Shown here: positions 34,168 to 42,663 of the stretch, piece after piece | Position numbering within the stretch: position 1 is the stretch's first letter | Layout: each line of letters begins with the position of its first letter | Assembly: GCF_001679645.1 (NCBI RefSeq) | Contig: NZ_LRUN01000014.1 | Span: forward strand, 84,543 to 148,542 | Length of the DNA stretch: 64,000 bases | Source of the DNA: Pseudomonas bananamidigenes | GTDB lineage: Bacteria > Pseudomonadota > Gammaproteobacteria > Pseudomonadales > Pseudomonadaceae | Reading direction: 5' to 3' | The notes under the pieces: model-generated | Seen by the model: the letters and a program-made list of their open reading frames with translations, nothing else | The model's database searches: none | What the model was told of the DNA's origin: nothing | Translations under genes and position numbers: made by a program

Positions 34168-35918
34168 TGGTACACCTCTCCCTGTGTGCTTTTTACCCGC
34201 AGTTCGTGGAACGAATTGAGACTGGCGTAAAGCGCGAAAAACTCGTTGAGAACCGAGGCGAAGACGAACAGGTCGCCCTCACCGATATACCCTTCCGGGT
34301 CGATGGTCAGTTCGGTGCGCAGCCCGCGCACCGGCAGGCCGCGGTGCAACCGGTCCACGTGGTGATGCTTGATCAGTTTCAGACCGCCGAGCAGGCGTTT
34401 GCTGACCTTCTCCGCGTGCTGGTCGTAGTAGCGCGGCAGGTCGTAGGTTTCCAGAATCACCTTCAGTGCGTTGACGTCGGCCAACGACAGATAGTTGAGC
34501 GACATGTTGCTGATCAGCTTCCACAGGAAGTCGCGGTTCAGCGGCGGCGCAAAACTGGACGTGGCCGGGGTGATGTTGCGGAAACTCAGGAACTCCGGGG
34601 TCTCTTCGCAGGCCATGCAGATCTGCCCGAGCTTGAGTTTGCGCGGCAGGTTCTGGTTGGTGCAGACCAGCTCGATGGACAGGGTTTCGTGGGCTTCGGT
34701 GTGGCGGATGCCGAAGCTCAGGTAAGTGTCGAGGCCGTCGTGCAGAAGCGACGAGCGCTGGCGGATGCTGTAATGCGGACGGCTGTTGGGCACGTCGAAG
34801 CTCGGGTCGTGCTCGAAGGATTCGAACGGCACGTATTCCTGATAACCGAGGCCGCCGGGCTTCCAGCCGGTCACGCCTTCCACCGAAAACACACCGCAGT
34901 TTTCCAGGTCGAATTCCGCCGGCAGCAGCAGGTATTCGTCCTGCTTGCCGTCGAGGCGGATCGGCAGTGCGTCGTGCTTGAACAGATTGACGATCGGCGT
35001 GCAGAACAGCTTCACGTTATCCAGGGTCGGGCGCATGCGCATGATCCCGCTCTTGCGGATGTCGAAGCGCATTTCCAGGCCGCGCATCTGCTTGAGGGTG
35101 TCTTCCGGCAGCGCCTTGAGGATGTCCAGACCGTGGACATCGACGAACAGGAACTTGTCCTGGAAGGCGAAGTATTCCTGCAGGTAGCGATAACCCCGGA
35201 AGGTGTTCAGCGGATAAGGGATCAACGCCTCTTCTTCGGCAAAGCCCACGGGTTTGACGCGGTCGCCCGGAATCTTGAACGCCATCGGCTTGCCGCTCAC
35301 GCCGTCGATGGGCTTGCCGGCGCCGTCGAGGGGGATCAGTTCGATGCCGTCGAGGTTGCGCAGCAGACTCAGGTAGAGCATCTGGCTGATGTAGCGCTCG
35401 CCGGCAAAGTGCAGGCGCAGCTTGCTCAGCTCCAGCTCGCCGAGGTGGCCGTCGGCGCTCATTTCCAGGCGCAGGCTGAGCAGCGAACCGTCGCCCTTCA
35501 CCGAGTAGTTGAGCGCAGCCAGATCCAGCGCCATGACTTCGGTCGGGTAGCAGGTACGGAAACGGCAACGCACGTCTTCGATCGGCACGCTTTCGATCGG
35601 CGTATCACGCTCGACCTTCAGCGCCGGCCCCGAACGCTTGAGCGGATCGAATTGCAGAATGCTGAATGCCGGCAGCGGGCGCATGTAGTTCGGCCACAGC
35701 AACTGCATCAGGGAATGGCTGAGCTCCGGCAACTCGTCATCGAGCTTCTGGCGCAGACGCCCGGTCAGAAACGCAAAGCCCTCCAGCAACCGCTCCACAT
35801 CCGGATCCCGCCCGGCCTGCCCCAGAAACGGCGCCAGCGCCGGACTACGCTCGGCGAAACGGCGGCCCAGTTGGCGCAGTGCGGTGAGTTCGCTTTGGTA
35901 GTAGTGGTTAAAGGACAC
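34131..35918 (-). CDS. tssF: T6SS baseplate protein TssF
   Basis: 595 residues, from a GTG start at 35918. Conserved TssF features: 'YYQSELTALRQLGRRFAERSP', 'DPDVERLLEGFAFLTGRLRQKLDDELPE', and a C-terminal 'NEFFALYASLNSFHELRV'. It forms the baseplate wedge with TssG, TssE and TssK. Upstream, where tssE normally sits directly before tssF, there is instead a three-gene PAAR/effector/immunity insertion. Confidence 0.95.
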   Translation of the reverse strand: MSFNHYYQSELTALRQLGRRFAERSPALAPFLGQAGRDPDVERLLEGFAFLTGRLRQKLDDELPELSHSLMQLLWPNYMRPLPAFSILQFDPLKRSGPALKVERDTPIESVPIEDVRCRFRTCYPTEVMALDLAALNYSVKGDGSLLSLRLEMSADGHLGELELSKLRLHFAGERYISQMLYLSLLRNLDGIELIPLDGAGKPIDGVSGKPMAFKIPGDRVKPVGFAEEEALIPYPLNTFRGYRYLQEYFAFQDKFLFVDVHGLDILKALPEDTLKQMRGLEMRFDIRKSGIMRMRPTLDNVKLFCTPIVNLFKHDALPIRLDGKQDEYLLLPAEFDLENCGVFSVEGVTGWKPGGLGYQEYVPFESFEHDPSFDVPNSRPHYSIRQRSSLLHDGLDTYLSFGIRHTEAHETLSIELVCTNQNLPRKLKLGQICMACEETPEFLSFRNITPATSSFAPPLNRDFLWKLISNMSLNYLSLADVNALKVILETYDLPRYYDQHAEKVSKRLLGGLKLIKHHHVDRLHRGLPVRGLRTELTIDPEGYIGEGDLFVFASVLNEFFALYASLNSFHELRVKSTQGEVYQWTPRMGLQPLL

Positions 35919-35979
35919 GGGTTACCTGCCTGGTAGTGGAACTCATGAAAAAAACAGTGCTTTATATCGAACGCTGAGT

Positions 35980-36393
35980 TCAATCATTCCCAATGACTTC
36001 ATAAGGGGTATTGCTGATAAAACGATTGAGCCAATGTGTTTTCCATTCCGGCATGCGAATGCCGAAGTGCTGATCACGTTTGTAGAAATCAATCCAGACG
36101 ATTCCCACAACCCCGGCGTCTTCGTGAGAGCGCATATCCACAGAGCTACGGTCATACAAAGGAGAACGAAATACCGTATTCGAATCTCTTTTGTCGGTAA
36201 CTCTCAAGTAAGCCAGATCATCAAAAGGTACGAGAGGACCTCTGACGGAAACATTTTCAATAAGATAGTTCCCTGACTCACTAAGTACAGAACTACTGGC
36301 TCCGCGCTCAAGCACACTTCTCAAGGAAATAACAAAAACACTGATCGCAACAATCAGGAAAAAGAGTATCCATGCGCCTCTTCTGACTTTCAT
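35980..36393 (-). CDS. membrane-anchored periplasmic protein, probable immunity for the PAAR cassette
   Basis: 137 residues from the ATG at 36393, which overlaps the effector-candidate stop (TGATG); a TTG one codon earlier is possible. One N-terminal membrane helix (GAWILFFLIVAISVFVISL) is followed by a periplasmic domain of about 110 residues (VWIDFYKRDQHFGIRMPEWKTHW). No family recognised. Tight coupling to the upstream candidate effector and inner-membrane/periplasmic location are what an immunity protein would show. It is more AT-rich than tssF and tssE on either side. Confidence 0.65.
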   Translation of the reverse strand: MKVRRGAWILFFLIVAISVFVISLRSVLERGASSSVLSESGNYLIENVSVRGPLVPFDDLAYLRVTDKRDSNTVFRSPLYDRSSVDMRSHEDAGVVGIVWIDFYKRDQHFGIRMPEWKTHWLNRFISNTPYEVIGND

Positions 36394-37331
36394 CAACTTT
36401 TCACCAGCTCAATGGAAACAGGAGCGATACTTTCGTAAAAAATATCGGAAAAAAGTTTGAAGTCACCACCTTTGGCATGAAGCTTTCTGTATTCCACAAA
36501 ATGTTTGTTTTGAATGAAGAAAAATCGCTTGTTTGCCAATTCCACAAACCGCTTCTCTGACGCGTCACTCATTCCAAAGAGGGAGGACTGCACAATCCCG
36601 GAGGTTTCTTGATCAATGGCCATATTCTGCGCGTTGGCCTCGATGACTCCGGCGACTCCATCGAAATTCCAGTACCCGAGCGGCTGACTGATGAAGTCAT
36701 CACCGTCATTAAAGTCATAGTTGTCTTCGACGTAATAGCCCAGGCGATCTGCAACAAACACGATTTTTTTGTCAAAGACGTTTACAACGCCTTCGGCGAT
36801 AACACGCATGTTGAAATTTGCCAATGCCCCACGCAGCTCGTCCAGCTCACCGCCACCCATCTGACTGAACTTAACGGCGCGCGAGTTGAAGTAGCCAAAC
36901 TTCTCGGCTGCACGCCCCTTGCCATTGAACTTTACTGGATAACAACCAGGCCCGGACTTGCCAAACGCCCGCAAGATATTTGTCTTGATTTCAGGCATGG
37001 CTTTGTCGTTATTCCACGCCCCTTTCAACACTTGTCGAGTATCACTGGGCTTCTTGAACTTAAGCACCCAGTCCATCTTTACTATATCTTCCTCGATATA
37101 TTGCTCAGGCATTGGCCGGGTGTGTTCTTTCTCCTCTTTCTCCATTCCGCCACTGGCATTTTTCCAGGGTTCACCTTTAAACCAATGACGCATCAATGCT
37201 GCAGCTACGGGCCACTTCATCTTATCCATTGCAGCTGGGATGTCGCTCACTTTGAAAAGACGCACAACGGTAGACTTTCCAGTTTTATTGCTCGCCGGAG
37301 TCAAACTAGATGCCACTACTGTGTCTGCCAT
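36393..37331 (-). CDS. PAAR-linked candidate T6SS effector (DUF6402-like)
   Basis: 312 residues with no signal peptide. The segments 'DKMKWPVAAALMRHWFKGEPW' and 'FGYFNSRAVKFSQMGGGELDELRGALANFNMRVIAEG' recall the DUF6402 proteins that accompany PAAR genes in Pseudomonas. This is from memory and unverified. Its biochemical activity is unknown; I see no catalytic motif. It follows PAAR by 59 bp and overlaps the next gene. Lower GC than the structural genes argues for recent acquisition together with its neighbour. Confidence 0.6.
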   Translation of the reverse strand: MADTVVASSLTPASNKTGKSTVVRLFKVSDIPAAMDKMKWPVAAALMRHWFKGEPWKNASGGMEKEEKEHTRPMPEQYIEEDIVKMDWVLKFKKPSDTRQVLKGAWNNDKAMPEIKTNILRAFGKSGPGCYPVKFNGKGRAAEKFGYFNSRAVKFSQMGGGELDELRGALANFNMRVIAEGVVNVFDKKIVFVADRLGYYVEDNYDFNDGDDFISQPLGYWNFDGVAGVIEANAQNMAIDQETSGIVQSSLFGMSDASEKRFVELANKRFFFIQNKHFVEYRKLHAKGGDFKLFSDIFYESIAPVSIELVKS

Positions 37332-37390
37332 TTCAGAATCCTCAACTCACACCAGAATCAAAAGTTCATTTCCAGAAACCAGCCTGGCGT

Positions 37391-37915
37391 TCAGGCGATC
37401 ATTACTTCTGTTTGCTGCTCAATCACCAACTCCAGGGCTTCAGCTTGATCCGAAGAAATTTTCTGGGTCTTTCCATCGGCACCGGTAACGCCATTGATGA
37501 TTTTTCCTGAAGCGGTTTTCAGCGTGTATGCAACGCCAGCCATTGGTTTCCCGCTGTCCTGACAATTGATTACGAAGTGCTCGTTGAACGGCCACTGAAT
37601 CTCCACCGGCAACGGCGCCACAAACGGCGCCGGCGTATGCGAGTTGCCGATAATCACCGTCCCGGAGCCGGCAGTGACCTTGTTGCCATGGGCCCCGACC
37701 GAACCAACGGTGGCAGCCGGCTTGCCGTTGATCAGAACCGTGGTCGCCAGATCGCCGACCAACGCACTGCCACACGCCGAGGCATCACCCTGGCGAGCGG
37801 CCGGCAGGCCGTCGAAGAACACGTCGCCGGAACCGGCGGCGATCGGGTTGGTGCCGTGGCCGGGGAGCGGGCAAGCGGTGGGGTCGGATACGCGTGCTGC
37901 CGGTTTGCCAGACAT
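37391..37915 (-). CDS. PAAR-domain spike-tip protein with C-terminal extension
   Basis: 174 residues. The PAAR domain covers about 1-95 (GKPAARVSDPTACPLPGHG, 'GSGDVFFDGLPAARQGD', 'GSGTVIIG'), including the metal-binding Cys/His turns. Residues about 108-165 form a small beta-sandwich-like segment (SGKPMAGVAYTLKTASGKIINGVTGADGKT), similar to effector-docking extensions on other PAAR proteins. PAAR sharpens the VgrG tip and carries effectors. Here it stands inside the structural operon between tssE and its candidate cargo. Confidence 0.88.
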   Translation of the reverse strand: MSGKPAARVSDPTACPLPGHGTNPIAAGSGDVFFDGLPAARQGDASACGSALVGDLATTVLINGKPAATVGSVGAHGNKVTAGSGTVIIGNSHTPAPFVAPLPVEIQWPFNEHFVINCQDSGKPMAGVAYTLKTASGKIINGVTGADGKTQKISSDQAEALELVIEQQTEVMIA

Positions 37916-37926
37916 CGGGGTTCTCC

Positions 37927-38334
37927 TTAGTTGACCTTCACTTGACCGCTGCCATCCAGGCGCGCGGCGAAACTGACCTGGCGCTTGAAGCCCTCGACTT
38001 CCAGCAGGCCTTCGATGCTGAAGGCCAGGCGGAGCTGGTCGTGGTCACGCGGCAGGGAAATGACACGCACGTTGCTCAGGCGCGGTTCGTAGGCTTCGAT
38101 GAAGCTTTCGATGGCCAGGCGGGCCTGACTCAGGGAGTCGTGCAGGCTCAGGCGCATGTCATTGAGATCGGGCAACCCGTAGTCGGACAGCGTTTGCACG
38201 CTGCCGGCCCGGGTGCTGAGCATTTTGGCCAGATGGGCAGCCACCGACGCCATGGCAGAAGCCTCGAGGCTCTTGCCCTTGCGTAGTTCCGCATCGCCGT
38301 TGAGGCGTTCGAAAAGGCTGCCGTATCCGTCCAT
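37927..38334 (-). CDS. tssE: T6SS baseplate protein TssE
   Basis: 135 residues, gp25-like lysozyme fold. Conserved features: 'GSLFERLNGD' near the start, 'LSDYGLPDLND' and 'IESFIEAYEPRLSNVRVI' with the family's YEPRL motif. It connects baseplate and sheath. It starts 9 bp after the tssC stop. In the P. aeruginosa H2 cluster tssE is followed by tssF; here the PAAR cassette intervenes. Confidence 0.93.
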   Translation of the reverse strand: MDGYGSLFERLNGDAELRKGKSLEASAMASVAAHLAKMLSTRAGSVQTLSDYGLPDLNDMRLSLHDSLSQARLAIESFIEAYEPRLSNVRVISLPRDHDQLRLAFSIEGLLEVEGFKRQVSFAARLDGSGQVKVN

Positions 38335-38343
38335 GAGTCGCTC

Positions 38344-39819
38344 TTACTCTTTGTCCAGCTTGCCAACCAGCGACAGGGTGAAATCGGCACCCATGTACTT
38401 GAAGTGCGGACGCACGTTCAGGCTGACGCGGTACCAGCCCGGCTCGCCTTCAACGTCGCTGACGATCACTTGCGCAGCGCGCAGCGGACGACGGCCACGG
38501 ACTTCGGCGCTCGGGTTTTCCTGGTCGGCCACGTACTGGCGGATCCACTTGTTCAGTTCCAGCTCGAGGTCGGTACGCTCTTTCCACGAACCGAGTTGCT
38601 CGCGCTGCAGCACTTTCAGGTAGTGAGCCAGGCGGTTGACGATCATCATGTACGGCAGCTGGGTGCCGAGCTTGTAGTTCAGCTCTGCAGCCTTGCCTTC
38701 TGCGCTGATGCCGAAGAACTTCGGCTTCTGCACCGAGCTTGCGGAGAAGAACGCCGCGTTGTCGGAGCCTTTGCGCATGGTCAGGGAGATGAAGCCTTCC
38801 TCGGCCAGCTCGTATTCACGACGGTCGGAAACCAGAACTTCGGTAGGAATCTTGGTCTCGATCTCGCCCATGCTTTCGAAGTGGTGCAGAGGCAGGTCTT
38901 CAACCGCGCCACCGCTCTGCGGGCCGATGATGTTCGGGCACCAGCGGAACTTGGCGAAGCTGTCGGTCAGCTTGGTGCCGAAGGCGAAGGCGGTGTTGCC
39001 CCACAGATAGTGCTCGTGGCTGTTGGCAACGTTTTCCTTGTACACGAACGATTTGACCGGGTTCTCTTCCGGATCGTACGGGTTACGCAGCAGGAAACGC
39101 GGCACGGTCAGACCGACGTAGCGGGAGTCTTCCGAGGTACGGAAGCTCTGCCATTTGGTGAATTGCGGGCCTTCGAAGTGATCTTTCAGATCCTTCAGGT
39201 CCGGCAGGCCGGTGAAGCTTTCCAGGCCGAAGAATTTCGGACCGGCAGCGGCGATGAACGGCGCGTGGGACATGCAGGCCACGCTCGAGACGTACTGCAT
39301 CAGCTTCACGTCCGGCGAGCTTGGGGACAGGTAGTAGTTGGCGATGATCGCGCCAACCGGCTGACCACCGAACTGGCCGTATTCAGCGGTGTAGATGTGC
39401 TTGTACAGGCCCGACTGCATCACTTCCGGCGAGTCTTCGAAGTCGTCCAGCAGGTCGTCCTTGGAGACGTTGAGGATTTCGATCTTGATGTTTTCGCGGA
39501 AGTTGGTGCGGTCGACCAGCAGTTGCAGGCCACGCCACGACGATTCCAGCGCCTGGAAGTCCGGGTGGTGCAGGATTTCGTCCATCTGACGGCTGAGCTT
39601 GGCATCGATCTCGGCGATCATGCGGTCAACCATGGCTTTCTTGACCGGCTCACCGTTGTTCTGCGGCTTGAGCAGCTCTTCGATGAACGCCGACACACCG
39701 CGCTTGGCGATGTCGTAGGCTTCGTCGTCCGGCGTCAGGCGGGTTTCGGCGATGATGCTGTCGAGGATGCTGTATTCGCCGTTCTCGGCGGCGTTCTGTT
39801 GTGCTGCGCTAGTGCTCAT
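38344..39819 (-). CDS. tssC: T6SS sheath large subunit TssC
   Basis: 491 residues, the usual length. Signatures: 'LDSIIAETRLTPDDEAYDIAKRGV', 'FQALESSWRGLQLLVDRTNF', 'PFIAAAGPKFFGLESFTGLPDL', and 'NRLAHYLKVLQREQLGSW'. TssC pairs with TssB to make the contractile sheath that ClpV disassembles. It follows tssB by 28 bp in the same transcript. Confidence 0.97.
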   Translation of the reverse strand: MSTSAAQQNAAENGEYSILDSIIAETRLTPDDEAYDIAKRGVSAFIEELLKPQNNGEPVKKAMVDRMIAEIDAKLSRQMDEILHHPDFQALESSWRGLQLLVDRTNFRENIKIEILNVSKDDLLDDFEDSPEVMQSGLYKHIYTAEYGQFGGQPVGAIIANYYLSPSSPDVKLMQYVSSVACMSHAPFIAAAGPKFFGLESFTGLPDLKDLKDHFEGPQFTKWQSFRTSEDSRYVGLTVPRFLLRNPYDPEENPVKSFVYKENVANSHEHYLWGNTAFAFGTKLTDSFAKFRWCPNIIGPQSGGAVEDLPLHHFESMGEIETKIPTEVLVSDRREYELAEEGFISLTMRKGSDNAAFFSASSVQKPKFFGISAEGKAAELNYKLGTQLPYMMIVNRLAHYLKVLQREQLGSWKERTDLELELNKWIRQYVADQENPSAEVRGRRPLRAAQVIVSDVEGEPGWYRVSLNVRPHFKYMGADFTLSLVGKLDKE

Positions 39820-39847
39820 TGTGTTGGCTTCCTTGGCTGCTGGAGTC

Positions 39848-40351
39848 TCAGGCGTCCGGGGCTGTGGCGTTCAGGCCCAGCTCACCGAGTACGCGACCGC
39901 GGGATTCGTCGTCGGCGAGCACGCCTTCGATGGCTTTACGGAACGCAGGTGCGTTACCCAGCGGGCCTTTGAGGGCCACCAGCGCATCGCGCAGTTCCAT
40001 CAGTTTTTTCAGCTCGGGCACTTGCTCGACCAGGCTGGCCGGGTTGAAGTCCTTCATGGAGTTGACGCGCAGTTGCACGGCCAGCTCGTCAGCCTCGCCA
40101 TCTTCCTGCAGACGGTTGGGCACGCTCAGCGTCAGACCCAGCTCTTGCTTGGCCAGCACTTCGTCGAAGGTCATCTTGTCGATGCTGATCGGCTTGCGAT
40201 CCTCGATCTTGCGATCGTCCTTGCGGTGGGTGTAGTCACCGATTGCCAGCAGCTTCAGCGGCAGTTCAATCTCTTCCTGAGCACCGCCGGTGGCGGGTTT
40301 GAAGGTGACGTTGATGCGTTCCTTGGGGGCTACCGAGCCTTCTTTGGCCAT
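39848..40351 (-). CDS. tssB: T6SS sheath small subunit TssB
   Basis: 167 residues from the ATG at 40351, preceded by the ribosome site AAGGAGA. Conserved TssB motifs: 'PKERINVTFKPATGGAQEEIELPLKLLAIGDYT' and 'MKDFNPASLVEQVPELKKLMELRDALVALKGPLGN'. It forms the sheath heterodimer with TssC. It follows tssA by 32 bp. Confidence 0.97.
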   Translation of the reverse strand: MAKEGSVAPKERINVTFKPATGGAQEEIELPLKLLAIGDYTHRKDDRKIEDRKPISIDKMTFDEVLAKQELGLTLSVPNRLQEDGEADELAVQLRVNSMKDFNPASLVEQVPELKKLMELRDALVALKGPLGNAPAFRKAIEGVLADDESRGRVLGELGLNATAPDA

Positions 40352-40383
40352 GGCTTTTCTCCTTGCGGTTGTGGCCCTGGGGC

Positions 40384-41946
40384 CTATTCGAGTACCACTT
40401 CGAGGTCGAGGTGGCACAGCCTGCGATAAATCTCTTCCTTGCGTTCACGTACGGCATGGTTCTGCGGCAACAACTCGCAGCAACTGTGCAGCAGGTGCAG
40501 CACTTCCAATGCAAGATCGGGCTCCCAGGCGTGCAGGCCTGAGTCCTGTAATGTCTGATCGAGGGTTTCGAGCTGGTTCCTGGCCAGTTCGTATTTCTTG
40601 GCCAGGAAGCACAGCCGCGCGAGGGCGAACTGCCAGAAGAAGCGTTCGCGCCCGCCGTGAGCCGAGTGCATCCCCTGCTTGAGGATCTGCACCGCAGGCT
40701 TGAGGCCTTCCTTGCGCAGGATCGGCTGGACGTCCTCGAGGGCCTTTTCCCAGGCTGGCTGGGTTTCGACGCTTTCGGTTTCCACCTTGCGCGGCGCGCT
40801 GGAGCTTTGCAGGTGCGGCATGACGTTGGCCGCGATCCACGCCCGGGTGGACGGATCGGCGAACGGAGTGCCGTCATGGAAACGCAATTCGATGATGCCG
40901 GGCAGGCGCTGAACCAAAAGCGCGAAGTGGATTTCCACTTCGCGCATGGCCAGCTCGGCGTTGAGGTTCTGAAGGCATTCCCAGACCATTCGTTGGCCAT
41001 CGAACCAGAACGGCGCCTTCGCCAGGCTCGCCTCCAGTTCTACCAGCAGGTCAGCGTATTTGCCCTGGTCGAAGCGGTCCTGATACTGCTTGAGCTTGTC
41101 CACCGGCAGCCCGCGCAGCACGGTGATCTGCTCGGCATTGCGCTCGGGCACTGCGTCGATGGTCATCCACAGCAAGGTGCGGTTGAGGCGCAGGGCACGC
41201 AGGTCGGTGGCCTTCTGCTTGAGCCACCAGGCGCACAATGGACGGGCACTTTCCTGCTGCGCGCGCAGGGCCTTGTGGGCTTCCTTCTCGTTGTCGATCG
41301 GGGCGCCGGGGGTCAGCAACTGTGTGGCCGCCTGCTTGACCTGAGCCACTGCCGCGCCCACCACGCCAGGCGCCGGCTGGTTGTCGGCAGCGCGCTGGAT
41401 CATGGTTTTCAGACGGCGGGAGAGCGGCAGCAGCAGCGGCGCGTCGTCTCCCAGATGCTCGGTGCAGGCCGCGTCAAGACCGGACAGGTGCTCGGACAAC
41501 TGCCGGAACATCGGCAGTTGCTCCTTGATCGCGACATTTTCGGTGAGTACCTGCTCCAGACGCGGTACCAGCCAGCCAATGGCGGCGGCCCGGGTGCGCG
41601 GTTTGAGCGGGTGAACGTCGGCCCAATGGTTTTCCGACAGATGGTGCAGAAAAGCGAGACCGGCCAGCAGGCCGGGGAAGGATTCACGCTGGTACAGCGA
41701 CCAGGTCAGCCAGGCGCCGACACGCAGATCCTTGGATTGGGTGCGCAGCAGATTCTCGCTGTTTTCGCGGATTTTCAGCCAGTCGACCTGCCCGCTTTCG
41801 TGCATCGACGAAGCTTTGGCCAGCTCGCTTTCCAGCGCCTCGAACTCGCTCGAGAAACGAACGTCTTCGCCCGCGAAATTCTCTTTGGAAACAGAGGCTT
41901 TAGCGAGATCGAGGTAATGGGCGGAAAGTTTGCTTGAGTAGGACAT
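40384..41946 (-). CDS. tssA: T6SS cap protein TssA (long form with VasJ-type C-terminus)
   Basis: 520 residues. The N-terminal ImpA-like domain (SKENFAGEDVRFSSEFEALESELAKA ... VDWLKIRENSENLLRTQSKDLRVGAWL) is followed by a variable centre and a helical C-terminal domain of the VasJ type (KYELARNQLETLDQTLQDSGLHAWEPDLALEVLHLLHSCCELL). TssA organises baseplate and sheath assembly. It is the first gene of the operon. Its upstream region is the 717-bp gap shared with the divergent vgrG fusion. Confidence 0.93.
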   Translation of the reverse strand: MSYSSKLSAHYLDLAKASVSKENFAGEDVRFSSEFEALESELAKASSMHESGQVDWLKIRENSENLLRTQSKDLRVGAWLTWSLYQRESFPGLLAGLAFLHHLSENHWADVHPLKPRTRAAAIGWLVPRLEQVLTENVAIKEQLPMFRQLSEHLSGLDAACTEHLGDDAPLLLPLSRRLKTMIQRAADNQPAPGVVGAAVAQVKQAATQLLTPGAPIDNEKEAHKALRAQQESARPLCAWWLKQKATDLRALRLNRTLLWMTIDAVPERNAEQITVLRGLPVDKLKQYQDRFDQGKYADLLVELEASLAKAPFWFDGQRMVWECLQNLNAELAMREVEIHFALLVQRLPGIIELRFHDGTPFADPSTRAWIAANVMPHLQSSSAPRKVETESVETQPAWEKALEDVQPILRKEGLKPAVQILKQGMHSAHGGRERFFWQFALARLCFLAKKYELARNQLETLDQTLQDSGLHAWEPDLALEVLHLLHSCCELLPQNHAVRERKEEIYRRLCHLDLEVVLE

Positions 41947-42663
41947 CCATGGCCTTTGTTTGGATTACGGTCGTACGCCTTTTGGAGTTGAAGCGGCGCG
42001 GGGACAGTATCGAAGAGCAGTGTAAGGACTCATCCAATTGAGTATGTGCTCTTGCAAGTGCGCGCATCGTAATCACTATGATGGCCACTAGCAAGCATCT
42101 GATTAAACAACAAGACGAACTGTTCATTGGGGTGTGTAGGAGATCGCCCTATATGCAACAAGGGTTTCCCTGATATCGGTTTATATTCCGCTTTTTCCGT
42201 CTCCAACCCCGCGAGCATTGATCTAGAGCGGTCCGTACCGGTGCCTGCGGCGTTTCGTACGCCCGTCCCACAAATACGGGAGAAAGCATGACAAAAAGCG
42301 AAAAAATTTGAAGTAGGACGCTTCCGAAAATCCGTCGTCATCTATTAACAAATCACGGAGGACAACCGTGATCGATAAAAGTGCCATCAAATTGATGGCA
42401 ATTCACGCGTTGAATATTATTTGAACACCGGTAAAAGCCGGGTTGTCGCACAGTATTTTTTATCTTCCTGATTTACTTTCTTGCAGACACTTCCCACACC
42501 CTGAACGTTGTTTTACAACGCGGAACAGTCCGACTTCATCCAGAGATGTTTCTTACATAAGTTTGTTTCATACCTTGTTAGCGTGCCGGGAAACATTCGC
42601 GTCCGTTGACCAGGGAGGGTTTCGACATCACGCCAGACCCCCTCTCTGCTTAAGGACAAGCGT
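41947..42663. other. 717-bp divergent control region between tssA and the vgrG-lipase fusion
   Basis: No convincing gene is visible. It must hold the promoters for both clusters. Two inverted repeats stand out: TCACGG...CCGTGA (42353-42371) and a perfect 9-1-9 palindrome at 42382-42400. A search by eye for RpoN sites (GG-N10-GC) on both strands gave no good match. The region is more AT-rich near 42050-42190 and 42340-42480 than the genes on either side. Confidence 0.6.
42382..42400. promoter_or_regulatory. perfect 9-1-9 palindrome, operator candidate
   Basis: TGCCATCAA-A-TTGATGGCA. A one-base centre makes a hairpin unlikely and a dimeric repressor/activator site more likely. A second inverted repeat (TCACGG/CCGTGA) is 10 bp upstream. 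The site lies between the divergent tssA and vgrG-fusion genes, 264 bp before the latter's start. Confidence 0.4.

Noticed and set aside
42030..42341. A 103-codon minus-strand frame in the gap before tssA.
   Set aside because: No ribosome site, no recognisable motif, unusual composition; it lies across the probable promoter region.
41947..42663. RpoN (-24/-12) promoter for tssA or the vgrG fusion.
   Set aside because: The best GG-N10-GC match (about 42245-42262, minus strand) lacks the TGGCAC and TTGC context. Others are off by one base in spacing.
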